Positions 1 through 5,341 of a stretch of 6,355 bases of DNA are shown piece by piece (the stretch's first letter is position 1; each line of letters begins with the position of its first letter). Both the position numbers and the translations under genes were made by a program. This DNA is from Bacteroidia bacterium (GTDB lineage: Bacteria; Planctomycetota; Phycisphaerae; Phycisphaerales; SM1A02). Location of the stretch: assembly GCA_030054235.1 (NCBI GenBank), contig JASGCG010000101.1, forward strand, positions 1 through 6,355. The letters are read 5' to 3'. The notes beneath the pieces are model-generated. The model had not been told where the DNA came from. It ran no database searches and saw only the letters and a program-made list of their open reading frames with translations.

Positions 1-286
1 CCTTCTCCGCGACGATCTGCGTGAACTCGTAGAAGGGCACCGCGCCATTGCCCAGGATGCGCCGGAACGAACCGAGCATGGCCGAGCCTCGCGGGGGCAT
101 CCAGTGTTCCTCGATCATGGCGCCGTTGGCCTGCTGCTGGGTCCAAGCGCCCGACATGAAGGCAAGCGGTTCGAGCGCTGGTGCGACGGCGGGGCCTTGG
201 GCCTCGAGTTGCTGGGATGCGTGCTCGGTGGTGCTGGAGCAGCCAATGACCGCGAGGGTCGCAACGAGAATCAAAGCGCGATGCAT
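1..286 (-). CDS. DUF6265-like lipoprotein, N-terminal part (cut by window edge)
   Basis: The reading frame runs from the ATG at 286-284 to the window edge without a stop, giving 95 codons. The N-terminus (MHRALILVATLAVIGC) is a short lipoprotein signal peptide with lipobox V-I-G-C, so Cys16 would be lipidated after signal peptidase II cleavage and the protein held on a membrane. After a linker of about 25 residues comes LAFMSGAW, then EEHWMPPRGSAMLGSFRRI and FYEFTQI. This order (a W near the start, E-x-W-x-P-P-x-G-x-x-M-L-G, then FYEF) is how I remember the DUF6265 family, which has no assigned function. The start is fixed by the signal peptide. No strong ribosome-binding site lies at the usual distance; the nearest GGAGG on this strand is 23 nt upstream, inside the preceding small ORF. 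That ORF ends 12 nt upstream, so the two may be co-transcribed. The family call is from memory and moderately sure; the lipoprotein call is firm. Confidence 0.72.
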   Translation of the reverse strand, partial: MHRALILVATLAVIGCSSTTEHASQQLEAQGPAVAPALEPLAFMSGAWTQQQANGAMIEEHWMPPRGSAMLGSFRRILGNGAVPFYEFTQIVAEK

Positions 287-298
287 GGGAAACGGACT

Positions 299-505
299 CT
301 ACCTGAGGTCCTCCCAGCGCTCGACGCGGCACATGCGCCATCGGGCGCACTGCGGACATCGAAGGAGTTTGATTGGGCGACCCGCCGCACCGATCCGGAT
401 TCCCGGAAACGGGAAGACCCGGCTGCAGGTCAGGCATCGAGCCGACCATGTGCGCGCGGAACTGGCTTGGAGCTCGGCGAGGAACGCGCGAATGCGTCGC
501 AGCAT
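299..505 (-). CDS. Small zinc-ribbon-like protein (68 aa), unassigned
   Basis: A 68-residue frame ending in TAG lies 12 nt upstream of the lipoprotein gene. I cannot name its family. It has two Cys-x2-Cys pairs, C24/C27 (CLTC) and C50/C53 (CPQC), 22 residues apart, as in a zinc ribbon. They are followed by a basic, tryptophan-bearing tail (WRMCRVERWEDLR). This order of knuckle, 20-odd residues, knuckle is unlikely by chance and is the main reason to call it a gene. No signal peptide or membrane segment is seen, so it would be cytoplasmic. The ATG at 505 is the only upstream ATG in frame. A CATAAT hexamer at 517-512 on this strand lies so close that transcription might begin at or near the ATG, giving a leaderless message; no -35 is evident. 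The first 20 or so residues are less convincing than the ribbon, so the true start may be internal. It could be a chance ORF. Confidence 0.45.
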   Translation of the reverse strand: MLRRIRAFLAELQASSARTWSARCLTCSRVFPFPGIRIGAAGRPIKLLRCPQCARWRMCRVERWEDLR

Positions 506-545
506 CGAAGCATTATGTGGCGTTTCGGCGCGACTTGGATCCCGC

Positions 546-551
546 TATACT
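546..551 (+). promoter_or_regulatory. Candidate -10 element (TATACT) of the tRNA-Pro gene
   Basis: TATACT matches TATAAT at five of six positions and ends 11 nt before the first base of the tRNA, a usual spacing for a short tRNA leader. The hexamer 17 nt upstream (523-528, TTTCGG) matches TTGACA only at its first two bases, so the -35 is weak or absent. Confidence 0.5.
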
Positions 552-562
552 CCTCCCCCTCT

Positions 563-637
563 CGGGCTGTAGCGCAGCTTGGCTAGCGCGTTTGACTGGG
601 GGTCAAAAGGTCGTGGGTTCAAATCCCGCCAGCCCGA
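563..637 (+). tRNA. tRNA-Pro (anticodon GGG)
   Basis: A complete 75-nt cloverleaf can be folded by eye. The acceptor stem is CGGGCTG (563-569) with CAGCCCG (630-636), fully paired. The D stem is GCGC/GCGC around a 10-nt loop containing GG. The anticodon stem is TTTGA (591-595) with TCAAA (603-607), enclosing the loop CTGGGGG. The variable loop is AGGTC. The T stem GTGGG/CCCGC encloses TTCAAAT. The anticodon GGG at 598-600 reads CCC and CCU proline codons. The C1-G72 first pair with A73 is characteristic of bacterial tRNA-Pro and agrees with the anticodon. CCA is not encoded (the next bases are CTC), so it must be added after transcription. Confidence 0.96.
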
Positions 638-648
638 CTCCTCACTCC

Positions 649-685
649 GAAGCGGAAGGCCCCAGCGCCTTCCGCTTCGTCGTTT
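649..685 (+). terminator. Terminator-like hairpin after tRNA-Pro
   Basis: A perfect 12-bp stem, GAAGCGGAAGGC (649-660) with GCCTTCCGCTTC (667-678), closes a 6-nt loop and starts 11 nt after the tRNA. The tail is GTCGTTT rather than a run of T. Position and stem strength suggest intrinsic termination of the tRNA transcript. The right arm is the first part of the 142-bp repeat. Confidence 0.7.
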
Positions 686-699
686 CGGGGTCGGTCTGC

Positions 700-760
700 G
701 CGGCGCTGCGCGCCGCTGCGGCCTGCGGCCGCGCGGGCTTCTGGGCCGGCTGCGCCGGCC
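700..760. other. Cluster of three hairpins with TGC loops, repeat copy 1
   Basis: Three perfect inverted repeats follow each other, each closing on the same 3-nt loop TGC. They are GCGGCGC/GCGCCGC (700-716, 7 bp), GCGGCC/GGCCGC (718-732, 6 bp) and GGCCGGC/GCCGGCC (744-760, 7 bp). On the other strand the loop reads GCA. The function is unknown; the cluster could fold in RNA or extrude in single-stranded DNA. Confidence 0.8.
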
Positions 761-841
761 TCAAATCCCTTCACTCCCGCTCATCACACCGTCGCACAAC
801 GCCCCAGCGCCTTCCGCTTCGTCGTTTCGGGGTCGGTCTGC

Positions 842-902
842 GCGGCGCTGCGCGCCGCTGCGGCCTGCGGCCGCGCGGGCTTCTGGGCCGGCTGCGCCGG
901 CC
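842..902. other. Cluster of three hairpins with TGC loops, repeat copy 2
   Basis: This is the exact 142-bp-shifted copy of the cluster at 700-760. Its hairpins are at 842-858, 860-874 and 886-902, each with a TGC loop. In the third, truncated repeat only the left arm and loop of the first hairpin remain (984-993). Confidence 0.8.
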
Positions 903-1011
903 TCAAATCCCTTCACTCCCGCTCATCACACCGTCGCACAACGCCCCAGCGCCTTCCGCTTCGTCGTTCCGGGGTCGGTCTGCGCGGCGCTGCGGCATGG
1001 ATCAGGCACGG

Positions 1012-1034
1012 TTGATCCGTGAAGAACGGATCAA
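1012..1034. other. Perfect 9-bp inverted repeat upstream of the first PEP-CTERM-like gene
   Basis: TTGATCCGT (1012-1020) and ACGGATCAA (1026-1034) pair perfectly around the loop GAAGA. No T-tract follows. It could be an operator dyad, or a terminator-like structure isolating the gene from the repeat region. It lies upstream of the candidate promoter, so it would probably not be in the leader of the 1166 gene. Confidence 0.55.
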
Positions 1035-1035
1035 T

Positions 1036-1066
1036 GCTCCGAAATCCGAAAGGACCGATTTGGAGC
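1036..1066. other. Second inverted repeat, overlapping a candidate -35
   Basis: GCTCC-G-AAATC (1036-1046) pairs with GATTT-GGAGC (1057-1066), ten base pairs with one bulged G and a 10-nt loop. It begins one base after the preceding dyad. Its right arm contains the TTGGAG hexamer proposed as the -35 of the downstream gene, so a protein bound here could affect transcription. Confidence 0.45.
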
Positions 1067-1088
1067 ACACCACATCGCGAGGTATCGT
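1060..1088 (+). promoter_or_regulatory. Candidate promoter of the first PEP-CTERM-like gene
   Basis: TTGGAG (1060-1065), a 17-bp spacer and TATCGT (1083-1088) have the geometry of a housekeeping promoter but match consensus only partly (three and four of six). Transcription would start near 1095, leaving a leader of about 70 nt. The paralogue at 5342 has TTGGAA, 17 bp and TAGGTT in a similar place, which is the main support. From 995 to 1165 I otherwise see only the two inverted repeats. Confidence 0.3.
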
Positions 1089-1165
1089 TTCCGTCGCTTT
1101 GAGGGCTGATTCGATGTTCGTTTCGGTTCCCGCCAAGCGTCCTTTCCCTCCAGGATTCGTCCATC

Positions 1166-1960
1166 ATGCGTTTTTTCTCTGCAGCTCTCCTCGGGCTCGC
1201 CGTGGCCGCCTCAGCTGACGCGGCACTCACTGGCATCTGGCGCACCAACAACAACTCCGGATCTGCGACGACGCTGACTGGCTACGCCAGCGTGGCTGCG
1301 CTCGGCGCCAACCAGAGCAACGGCCTCTCCGCTGCAATCTCACCCTCCATCAACGATGCGCGATACACGTCGATCTTCGGCGACTTCGTCGAAGGGCAGA
1401 CGACCACTCCGTATCTCTACAAGACCCTGTACAACTCGCAGGGCCGCATCAGCCAGATCGTCCGCTATAGCGGCTCGCCCAGCGACATCCTCGGCAACCT
1501 GCGCACCAACACCGGCGGCGAAGTGTTCAACTTCTCCGGCTACGGCTCGACGGCGGGCTGGGACCGCGAAGACGACATGTGGGCCGACGGCCAGGGCAAC
1601 TTCTACCGCAACGGCACCAGCTCGAGCGGCAACAATGGTGTGACCAAGTACACCTCGTTCCAGGACTTCCTGACCAACACGAACGGCCAGTACTTCGCCT
1701 ACGGCACGACCTATGGCTGGAACGATCGTTTCTTCGCCTTCGAGGGCAAGTTCTATCGCACCAACACCGGTGGCCCCAACGGCAGCGTGAGTGGCTTCGC
1801 GGTCTACAACAGCTTCCAGGATCTGCTCAACCGCAATGTCGCGCAGACGATCAGCAGCGCAAACTGGTCGGACACCGACATCTTCATCCCGGTGCCCGCC
1901 CCGGGCGCGATGGCGCTGCTCGGTGTTGCCGGACTCGTCGGTGCGCGTCGACGCAAGTGA
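1166..1960 (+). CDS. Secreted four-repeat protein with PEP-CTERM-like sorting tail
   Basis: This 264-residue protein is exported and probably surface-sorted; its function is unknown. Residues 1-19 form a signal peptide (MRFFSAALLGLAVAASADA). The C-terminus (242-264) has PVPAPGAMALL, a hydrophobic stretch and ARRRK. That is the layout of PEP-CTERM signals (short motif, one membrane helix, basic end), which an exosortase-type enzyme processes in species that carry one. The mature part has four units with an aromatic-R/K strand at W25-R26, Y85-K86, Y147-R148 and Y197-R198. Each is followed 15-17 residues later by a Y-x-S-type motif: Y40-A-S, Y101-S-G (imperfect), Y162-T-S and Y214-N-S. The 50-62 residue spacing suggests a beta-propeller-like or other repeated beta fold. 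There are no cysteines. AGGA at 1152-1155, 10 nt before ATG 1166, supports the start. A terminator-like hairpin follows 26 nt after the stop. It is a distant paralogue of the gene at 5342. Confidence 0.88.
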   Translation: MRFFSAALLGLAVAASADAALTGIWRTNNNSGSATTLTGYASVAALGANQSNGLSAAISPSINDARYTSIFGDFVEGQTTTPYLYKTLYNSQGRISQIVRYSGSPSDILGNLRTNTGGEVFNFSGYGSTAGWDREDDMWADGQGNFYRNGTSSSGNNGVTKYTSFQDFLTNTNGQYFAYGTTYGWNDRFFAFEGKFYRTNTGGPNGSVSGFAVYNSFQDLLNRNVAQTISSANWSDTDIFIPVPAPGAMALLGVAGLVGARRRK

Positions 1961-1986
1961 CTCGCGGCATTCCCGTGATATGACCC

Positions 1987-2020
1987 GCGGGGTCGGCCTT
2001 GCGCCGGCCCCGCTGTCGTT
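1987..2020 (+). terminator. Terminator-like hairpin between the convergent first PEP-CTERM-like gene and tag
   Basis: GCGGGGTCGGC (1987-1997) pairs with GCCGGCCCCGC (2003-2013), 11 bp with one G-T pair around the loop CTTGC. T-GTCGTT follows instead of a T-run. It lies 26 nt after the stop at 1960 and 25 nt beyond the tag stop, so it could end transcription from both sides. It is nearly the same as the hairpin at 6163-6189. Confidence 0.7.
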
Positions 2021-2038
2021 GACGTGGTTCCCGACGGC

Positions 2039-2629
2039 CTACCGCCGCGCAAGCCGTGCACACGCCCGATGGCGGGGACACGTCACCAGGTGCTCGTTGA
2101 ACATGCCGACGGCTTGCATGAACGCGTGCACGATCACTGGGCCACAGAACTTGAAGCCCCGCTTCTTGAGCGCCTTGGCGAGCGCTTCGCTCTGGGGCGT
2201 CTGCGCGCGGATGTCGTCCGGCTTCGCCAGCTTCAGGTCGATCGTGCGGTGCCCGACGTGTTCCCAAAGCAGGTCGCGGAAGCTCCCGTCCCCTGCCTGC
2301 ATCACGGTCATCCATGCCCGCGCATTGCCGATGGCGGCGTCGATCTTCGCCCGCGAGCGGATGATGCCGGCATCGCCAAGAAGTCGCTGCACGTCGCGCT
2401 CCGTGAAGCGCGCCACCCGCTCAGGATCGAAGCCCCTGAACGCGCGCTCGAATGCCGGGCGCTTGCGCAGGATCGTCAGCCACGACAGGCCGGCCTGGAA
2501 CCCATCGAGCACGAGCTTCCCATAGAGCGCTCGGTCATCGGTGACCGGCACACCCCACTCGGTGTCGTGGTAGGCCACATAGAGCGAGTCGCTCCCGCAC
2601 CACCAGCATCGTTCGGACGGCGTGGGCAT
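2039..2629 (-). CDS. tag: DNA-3-methyladenine glycosylase I (Tag)
   Basis: This 196-residue protein is a cytoplasmic base-excision repair enzyme that removes 3-methyladenine from alkylated DNA. The sequence follows E. coli Tag closely from end to end: ERCWW near the start, YHDTEWGVP, LDGFQAGLSW, FDPERVARF, DAGIIRSRAKIDAAIGNARA, ALKKRGFKFCGP and HAFMQAVGMFNEHLVTC. The four zinc ligands of E. coli Tag (Cys4, His17, His175, Cys179) correspond to Cys8, His21, His180 and Cys184. The base-contacting Glu38 of E. coli aligns with Asp42, a conservative change. Length is normal for the family (about 187-200). The ATG at 2629 sits just before the conserved ERC motif and no better start is seen; there is no clear ribosome-binding site. 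It lies 150 nt downstream of the lectin-type gene on the same strand and converges with the gene at 1166. A promoter of its own was not identified. Confidence 0.96.
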   Translation of the reverse strand: MPTPSERCWWCGSDSLYVAYHDTEWGVPVTDDRALYGKLVLDGFQAGLSWLTILRKRPAFERAFRGFDPERVARFTERDVQRLLGDAGIIRSRAKIDAAIGNARAWMTVMQAGDGSFRDLLWEHVGHRTIDLKLAKPDDIRAQTPQSEALAKALKKRGFKFCGPVIVHAFMQAVGMFNEHLVTCPRHRACARLARR

Positions 2630-2744
2630 GGCCGAAGGCTAGCTGCGTCAGACCCTGCCGCTGGGACCGTTGCGTCACGTCACGGCGCGGGAAGAGGACG
2701 CCCATCGTCGGCTTCCACGCACCGATCCCAAGCCCGTGCCATGC

Positions 2745-2778
2745 CGAGCCACTGCACTGCGCCGGCGGTGATGGCTCG
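2745..2778 (-). terminator. Possible terminator hairpin after the lectin-type gene
   Basis: CGAGCCA (2745-2751) pairs with TGGCTCG (2772-2778), and an inner stem CACTGC/GCGGTG (one G-T pair) closes on GCCG. On the minus strand the hairpin starts one base after the stop codon at 2780. Neither a T-tract nor the GTCGTT tail of the other hairpins follows, so termination may be weak and read-through into tag is possible. The rest of 2630-2744 shows nothing I can identify. Confidence 0.4.
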
Positions 2779-2779
2779 C

Positions 2780-5074
2780 TCAGGGACAGGAGCCCCAGCC
2801 GCCGAGCAGGATCGCCAAGTCGGGACCGGCCACGATGTCATCTCCGTCGAGATCCATGGGGCATGAACCGCACGAACCCCACGCCCCCAGCAACTGCGCA
2901 AGGTCGCTGCCCCCCACCTGACCATCGCCATTGATGTCGGCCGGGCACGAGGTCTTGGGCGGCAGCTCGACGATGAAACCCCTGCGCTGGTTGCCGGTCC
3001 ACGTGTCGTCGAGCCCGATGCCTGGGCCATCCTGCAACGAGAAGAAGCACGCCGCATCGCCGAAGCCGCTTGGCTCACCAGGGTTCCAGGGATTCCACCC
3101 AAGCGACGAGCCGCCGAGCCACGTCCAGGCGCCTGACCCGACGTCCTTCCGCAGCCCGACCCACGGACCACCGTTGTAGGCGGTCATGCTCCACAGCGCT
3201 GGGAACTGCACGAGTTCACGGAAGACCACTTCCGCCTCCGCAGGCGTCTCGAGCACCACCAGCGTGCCGCCGATCGCCTGGGCTGATGCGGCTGCCTGCT
3301 CCCAGCTCACCCACATCGGTGCGATCACGGACCGGTATCGCTGCCCCGCACCGCCTTGATCCTCGCTCCAGGTCCACTCCTGCAATGAAGGTGGCGCATC
3401 GAACTCGATCAGCGCGTAGCGGAAGAGCTCACCCTGGTCGTTCCAGCTTCCGTCGGGGTAGATGCTCGCGAAGTCCTCACCGCCGGCGTCGTTGGGTTCG
3501 CCGATGTTCCAGTTCGTCCACACCAGCGGCTCGCCGGTGATCCATCCCCAGCCACCGGCGGGCTCGTCACCCGGACCTTGCACGAGCCCGATGGCCGTCG
3601 ATCCACCGAACTGCGGGATCTGCACGCCGCTGCGCACGAAGGCAAGCTCTGCCGGACTGGTGATCGTCACGAGGTAGCCACCCAGCTCGGTCGCCCGGTC
3701 GGCGACCTGCGCGAAGCTCGCCGGCGAGGCGAACGAGAGCACCGCATACGAATGGCCGTTGCCACCAGACGATGCCGCCCAGGTGGCCGCAACCGTTGTT
3801 GGCCAAGGCGTCGTGACATCTGTGAGCGCAAGATCGATCTCGCCCTCGCCCCATGCATTCTTCCCGCCCACACGGATCAGGTACGTCTGGCCGGCGATTC
3901 CCTGGAATGCAACGCGCGTTGTTCCGCCGGAGCAGCCAACTGCATCGTCACCGCAGGCGAGCAGCATGCCGCCGCACGCGTCGTAGACGGCGATGCGGGT
4001 ATCGAAGCCCGCGTGGCCGCAGGTCGACACCGCGATGCCGTTGTCGAACGGAGCGGTGCAGACGAACCACACATCGTTGGTGAATGCTCCCGCCGTCTGG
4101 ACATCCTGGCACTCAGTGATGAGGAATCCACCGTCGGTGTTGCAGTTGCGGGTGGTGAACGGGAAGCGTCCGAAGGAGAGTGGCCTCGGCGCGGCGCAGT
4201 TGTCGTTCTCGGGAGCGATGCCGCAGAGCACCGCCGCCTGGTTCACGCAGAGCACATCCCAGTCCGAGGCGCAGCACGACGGATCCGCGGAACACACGGC
4301 GGAGCAGCAGGCAATGTCGTTGCAGCCGGGGCCCTGGTGCTCCAGGCCACAGTTGCCCGCGCTGCCACAGCCGTTCGGCGGCGGCGGCGCATAGGTTCCG
4401 TTCATGGTGGTGCTGCCGAACGCCACCTCGGTGCGAAGCAGGAAGGTGACCCCGGGCAGCGAATCGACCGTGGTCTGACTGTCGATGGCGCCGATCGTCA
4501 GCTGCGACACCTGCATGAATCCGCCGCCGATGGAGAACGTTCCCCCAAAGGGCGAGAGCGAGTTCACGTCGATCGCACCCGCCGAGGACGAGAGCGGGCT
4601 GGTGATGGTGTAGTTGCCCTGCACGCGCCAGGTGGTCCCGAAATCCGCGCGTCCGGACGGGAGGATCGTCGCCTGCGACGGCGCCACCAACGTTGCGGAG
4701 AGCCCGGCCAGGTTCACGGTCACGGGGATGCAGCCGAAGACCGGGGAACAGAACAAGTCGTACTGCAAGGTGCCACCACCGAACCCGAACCTGCCTTCCT
4801 GGATCACGGCCCCGTCATGCGGCGGCTGGTTGGGGCTGATCGTGAACCGGCCATTGCCGTCGGCAGCCACGACGATCGAATCGACATCGGTCTCGCTGTC
4901 AACTCCGTCGGTGACGGTGATCGCGAGCGTGATGGTCGCGGTCGACCCCGGTGCGACCGCGACGGGAACGTCGAATCCAGCGTGGGCCCTGGAGAGCGCC
5001 ACCAAGAGTGGCAGCGTGGAAGCCAAGCTCCGGGAGAGACTTACCGCCGGAAGCGATCGGGTCGTCGTGTTCAT
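2780..5074 (-). CDS. Secreted mosaic protein: Cys-rich and NDNC modules, two C-type lectin domains, dockerin-like repeats
   Basis: This 764-residue protein is exported and probably extracellular; the ligand is unknown. Counting from ATG 5074: signal peptide 1-32 (ending SRAHA); a beta-rich region to about 230; a cysteine-rich module at about 235-285 (GPGCNDIACC, DPSCC, WDVLC); and an NDNC module at about 290-420 (NDVWF, VSTCGHAGFDTRIAVYDACG), resembling pre-peptidase C-terminal-like beta sandwiches. Lectin domain 1 is at about 431-560, with GEPND (EPN 526-528) and WND (544-546), the calcium- and sugar-binding signature. Lectin domain 2 is at about 567-705, with EPS (667-669) in place of EPN and no WND. 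Two calcium-loop repeats end the protein (DINGDGQVGGSD 713-724, DLDGDDIVAGPD 741-752), each followed by LLGxWGSC. There is no PEP-CTERM tail or membrane anchor. ATG 5074 is chosen over in-frame ATG 5110 because only it puts the signal peptide at the N-terminus. It diverges from the gene at 5342. Confidence 0.9.
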   Translation of the reverse strand: MNTTTRSLPAVSLSRSLASTLPLLVALSRAHAGFDVPVAVAPGSTATITLAITVTDGVDSETDVDSIVVAADGNGRFTISPNQPPHDGAVIQEGRFGFGGGTLQYDLFCSPVFGCIPVTVNLAGLSATLVAPSQATILPSGRADFGTTWRVQGNYTITSPLSSSAGAIDVNSLSPFGGTFSIGGGFMQVSQLTIGAIDSQTTVDSLPGVTFLLRTEVAFGSTTMNGTYAPPPPNGCGSAGNCGLEHQGPGCNDIACCSAVCSADPSCCASDWDVLCVNQAAVLCGIAPENDNCAAPRPLSFGRFPFTTRNCNTDGGFLITECQDVQTAGAFTNDVWFVCTAPFDNGIAVSTCGHAGFDTRIAVYDACGGMLLACGDDAVGCSGGTTRVAFQGIAGQTYLIRVGGKNAWGEGEIDLALTDVTTPWPTTVAATWAASSGGNGHSYAVLSFASPASFAQVADRATELGGYLVTITSPAELAFVRSGVQIPQFGGSTAIGLVQGPGDEPAGGWGWITGEPLVWTNWNIGEPNDAGGEDFASIYPDGSWNDQGELFRYALIEFDAPPSLQEWTWSEDQGGAGQRYRSVIAPMWVSWEQAAASAQAIGGTLVVLETPAEAEVVFRELVQFPALWSMTAYNGGPWVGLRKDVGSGAWTWLGGSSLGWNPWNPGEPSGFGDAACFFSLQDGPGIGLDDTWTGNQRRGFIVELPPKTSCPADINGDGQVGGSDLAQLLGAWGSCGSCPMDLDGDDIVAGPDLAILLGGWGSCP

Positions 5075-5341
5075 CTGTTCTTTGTGGCAGTCCAAGGCCG
5101 CCAGAGCCATGGTGCGGATGTCAAGGTGATCCTCGAGCCGGGCGGCGCAAGCGCGCCAACCAGAAATGCCACGACATTATCCACGAGGCCCAGGTCGAGC
5201 CACCACGCCGCGCCGGAACCAAGGTCCCCCCAACGGGCGGAACAACCTTCCAGCTTTATCTTGATTTCGTTGGAACCAGCCCGGCACGGGGCTAGGTTGG
5301 TCGCGTCCCCCTTCCCTTTCCCCTCAAAGGCAGACCACATC
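5075..5341. promoter_or_regulatory. Divergent intergenic region between the lectin-type and second PEP-CTERM-like genes
   Basis: These 267 bp must carry promoters for both directions. For the leftward gene, GATAAT (minus strand, 5181-5176) is a possible -10 with no convincing -35; it would give a leader of about 95 nt containing a small GGCGC/GCGCC hairpin (5144-5157). For the rightward gene see 5270-5298. AGCCC (5278-5282) and GGGCT (5289-5293) form a short dyad within the rightward promoter's spacer. No RNA gene or further ORF is supported. Confidence 0.45.
5270..5298 (+). promoter_or_regulatory. Candidate promoter of the second PEP-CTERM-like gene
   Basis: TTGGAA (5270-5275), a 17-bp spacer and TAGGTT (5293-5298) match the housekeeping consensus at four and three of six positions. 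The start would be near 5305 with a leader of about 37 nt containing AAAGG (5326-5330), 11 nt before the ATG. The same -35 core and spacer occur before the paralogue at 1166. Confidence 0.35.

Larger units (their letters stand above)
659..994. repeat. 142-bp tandem direct repeat, about 2.4 copies
   Basis: Copy 1 (659-800) and copy 2 (801-942) are identical over all 142 bases. Copy 3 (943-994) matches for 52 bases with one change (T to C at 969) and then stops. The unit starts at the foot of the left arm and in the loop of the tRNA terminator, so copies 2 and 3 carry only the terminator's right arm. Copy 3 ends just after the loop of the first internal hairpin. The unit is very GC-rich except for a segment near its end. 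No convincing gene crosses it on either strand. Complete identity of copies 1 and 2 points to recent or homogenised duplication, or possibly an assembly feature. Confidence 0.97.

Noticed and set aside
659..994. CRISPR array
   Set aside because: The 142-bp units are directly adjacent with no spacers, there are only 2.4 copies, and no cas gene is present.
563..1165. Genomic island or attachment site at the tRNA 3' end
   Set aside because: No integrase is present and no repeat of the tRNA 3' end is seen elsewhere in the window. The repeat starts 22 nt after the tRNA and does not include it.
373..1218. Plus-strand open frame across the tRNA and the 142-bp repeat
   Set aside because: It would translate through tRNA-Pro and the repeat and shows no domain. 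The open frames here, including the repetitive one at 579-1022, come from GC-rich DNA poor in stop codons.
2024..2866. Plus-strand open frame opposite tag
   Set aside because: The minus strand encodes a full-length Tag with all zinc ligands, so this is its shadow.
5075..5110. Upstream in-frame ATG at 5110 for the lectin-type gene
   Set aside because: It would put 12 polar residues (MALAALDCHKEQ) before a good signal peptide and has no ribosome-binding site. The start at 5074 is better.
5119..5124. Perfect TTGACA on the minus strand upstream of the lectin-type gene
   Set aside because: No -10-like hexamer lies 16-19 bp downstream (the region reads GCGGCC), so it is probably chance.
3578..5341. 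Very long plus-strand open frame continuing upstream of the second PEP-CTERM-like gene
   Set aside because: It lies antisense over the lectin-type gene, its translation is arginine-rich low-complexity sequence typical of a GC-rich shadow frame, and a signal peptide with an upstream AAAGG marks the true start at 5342.
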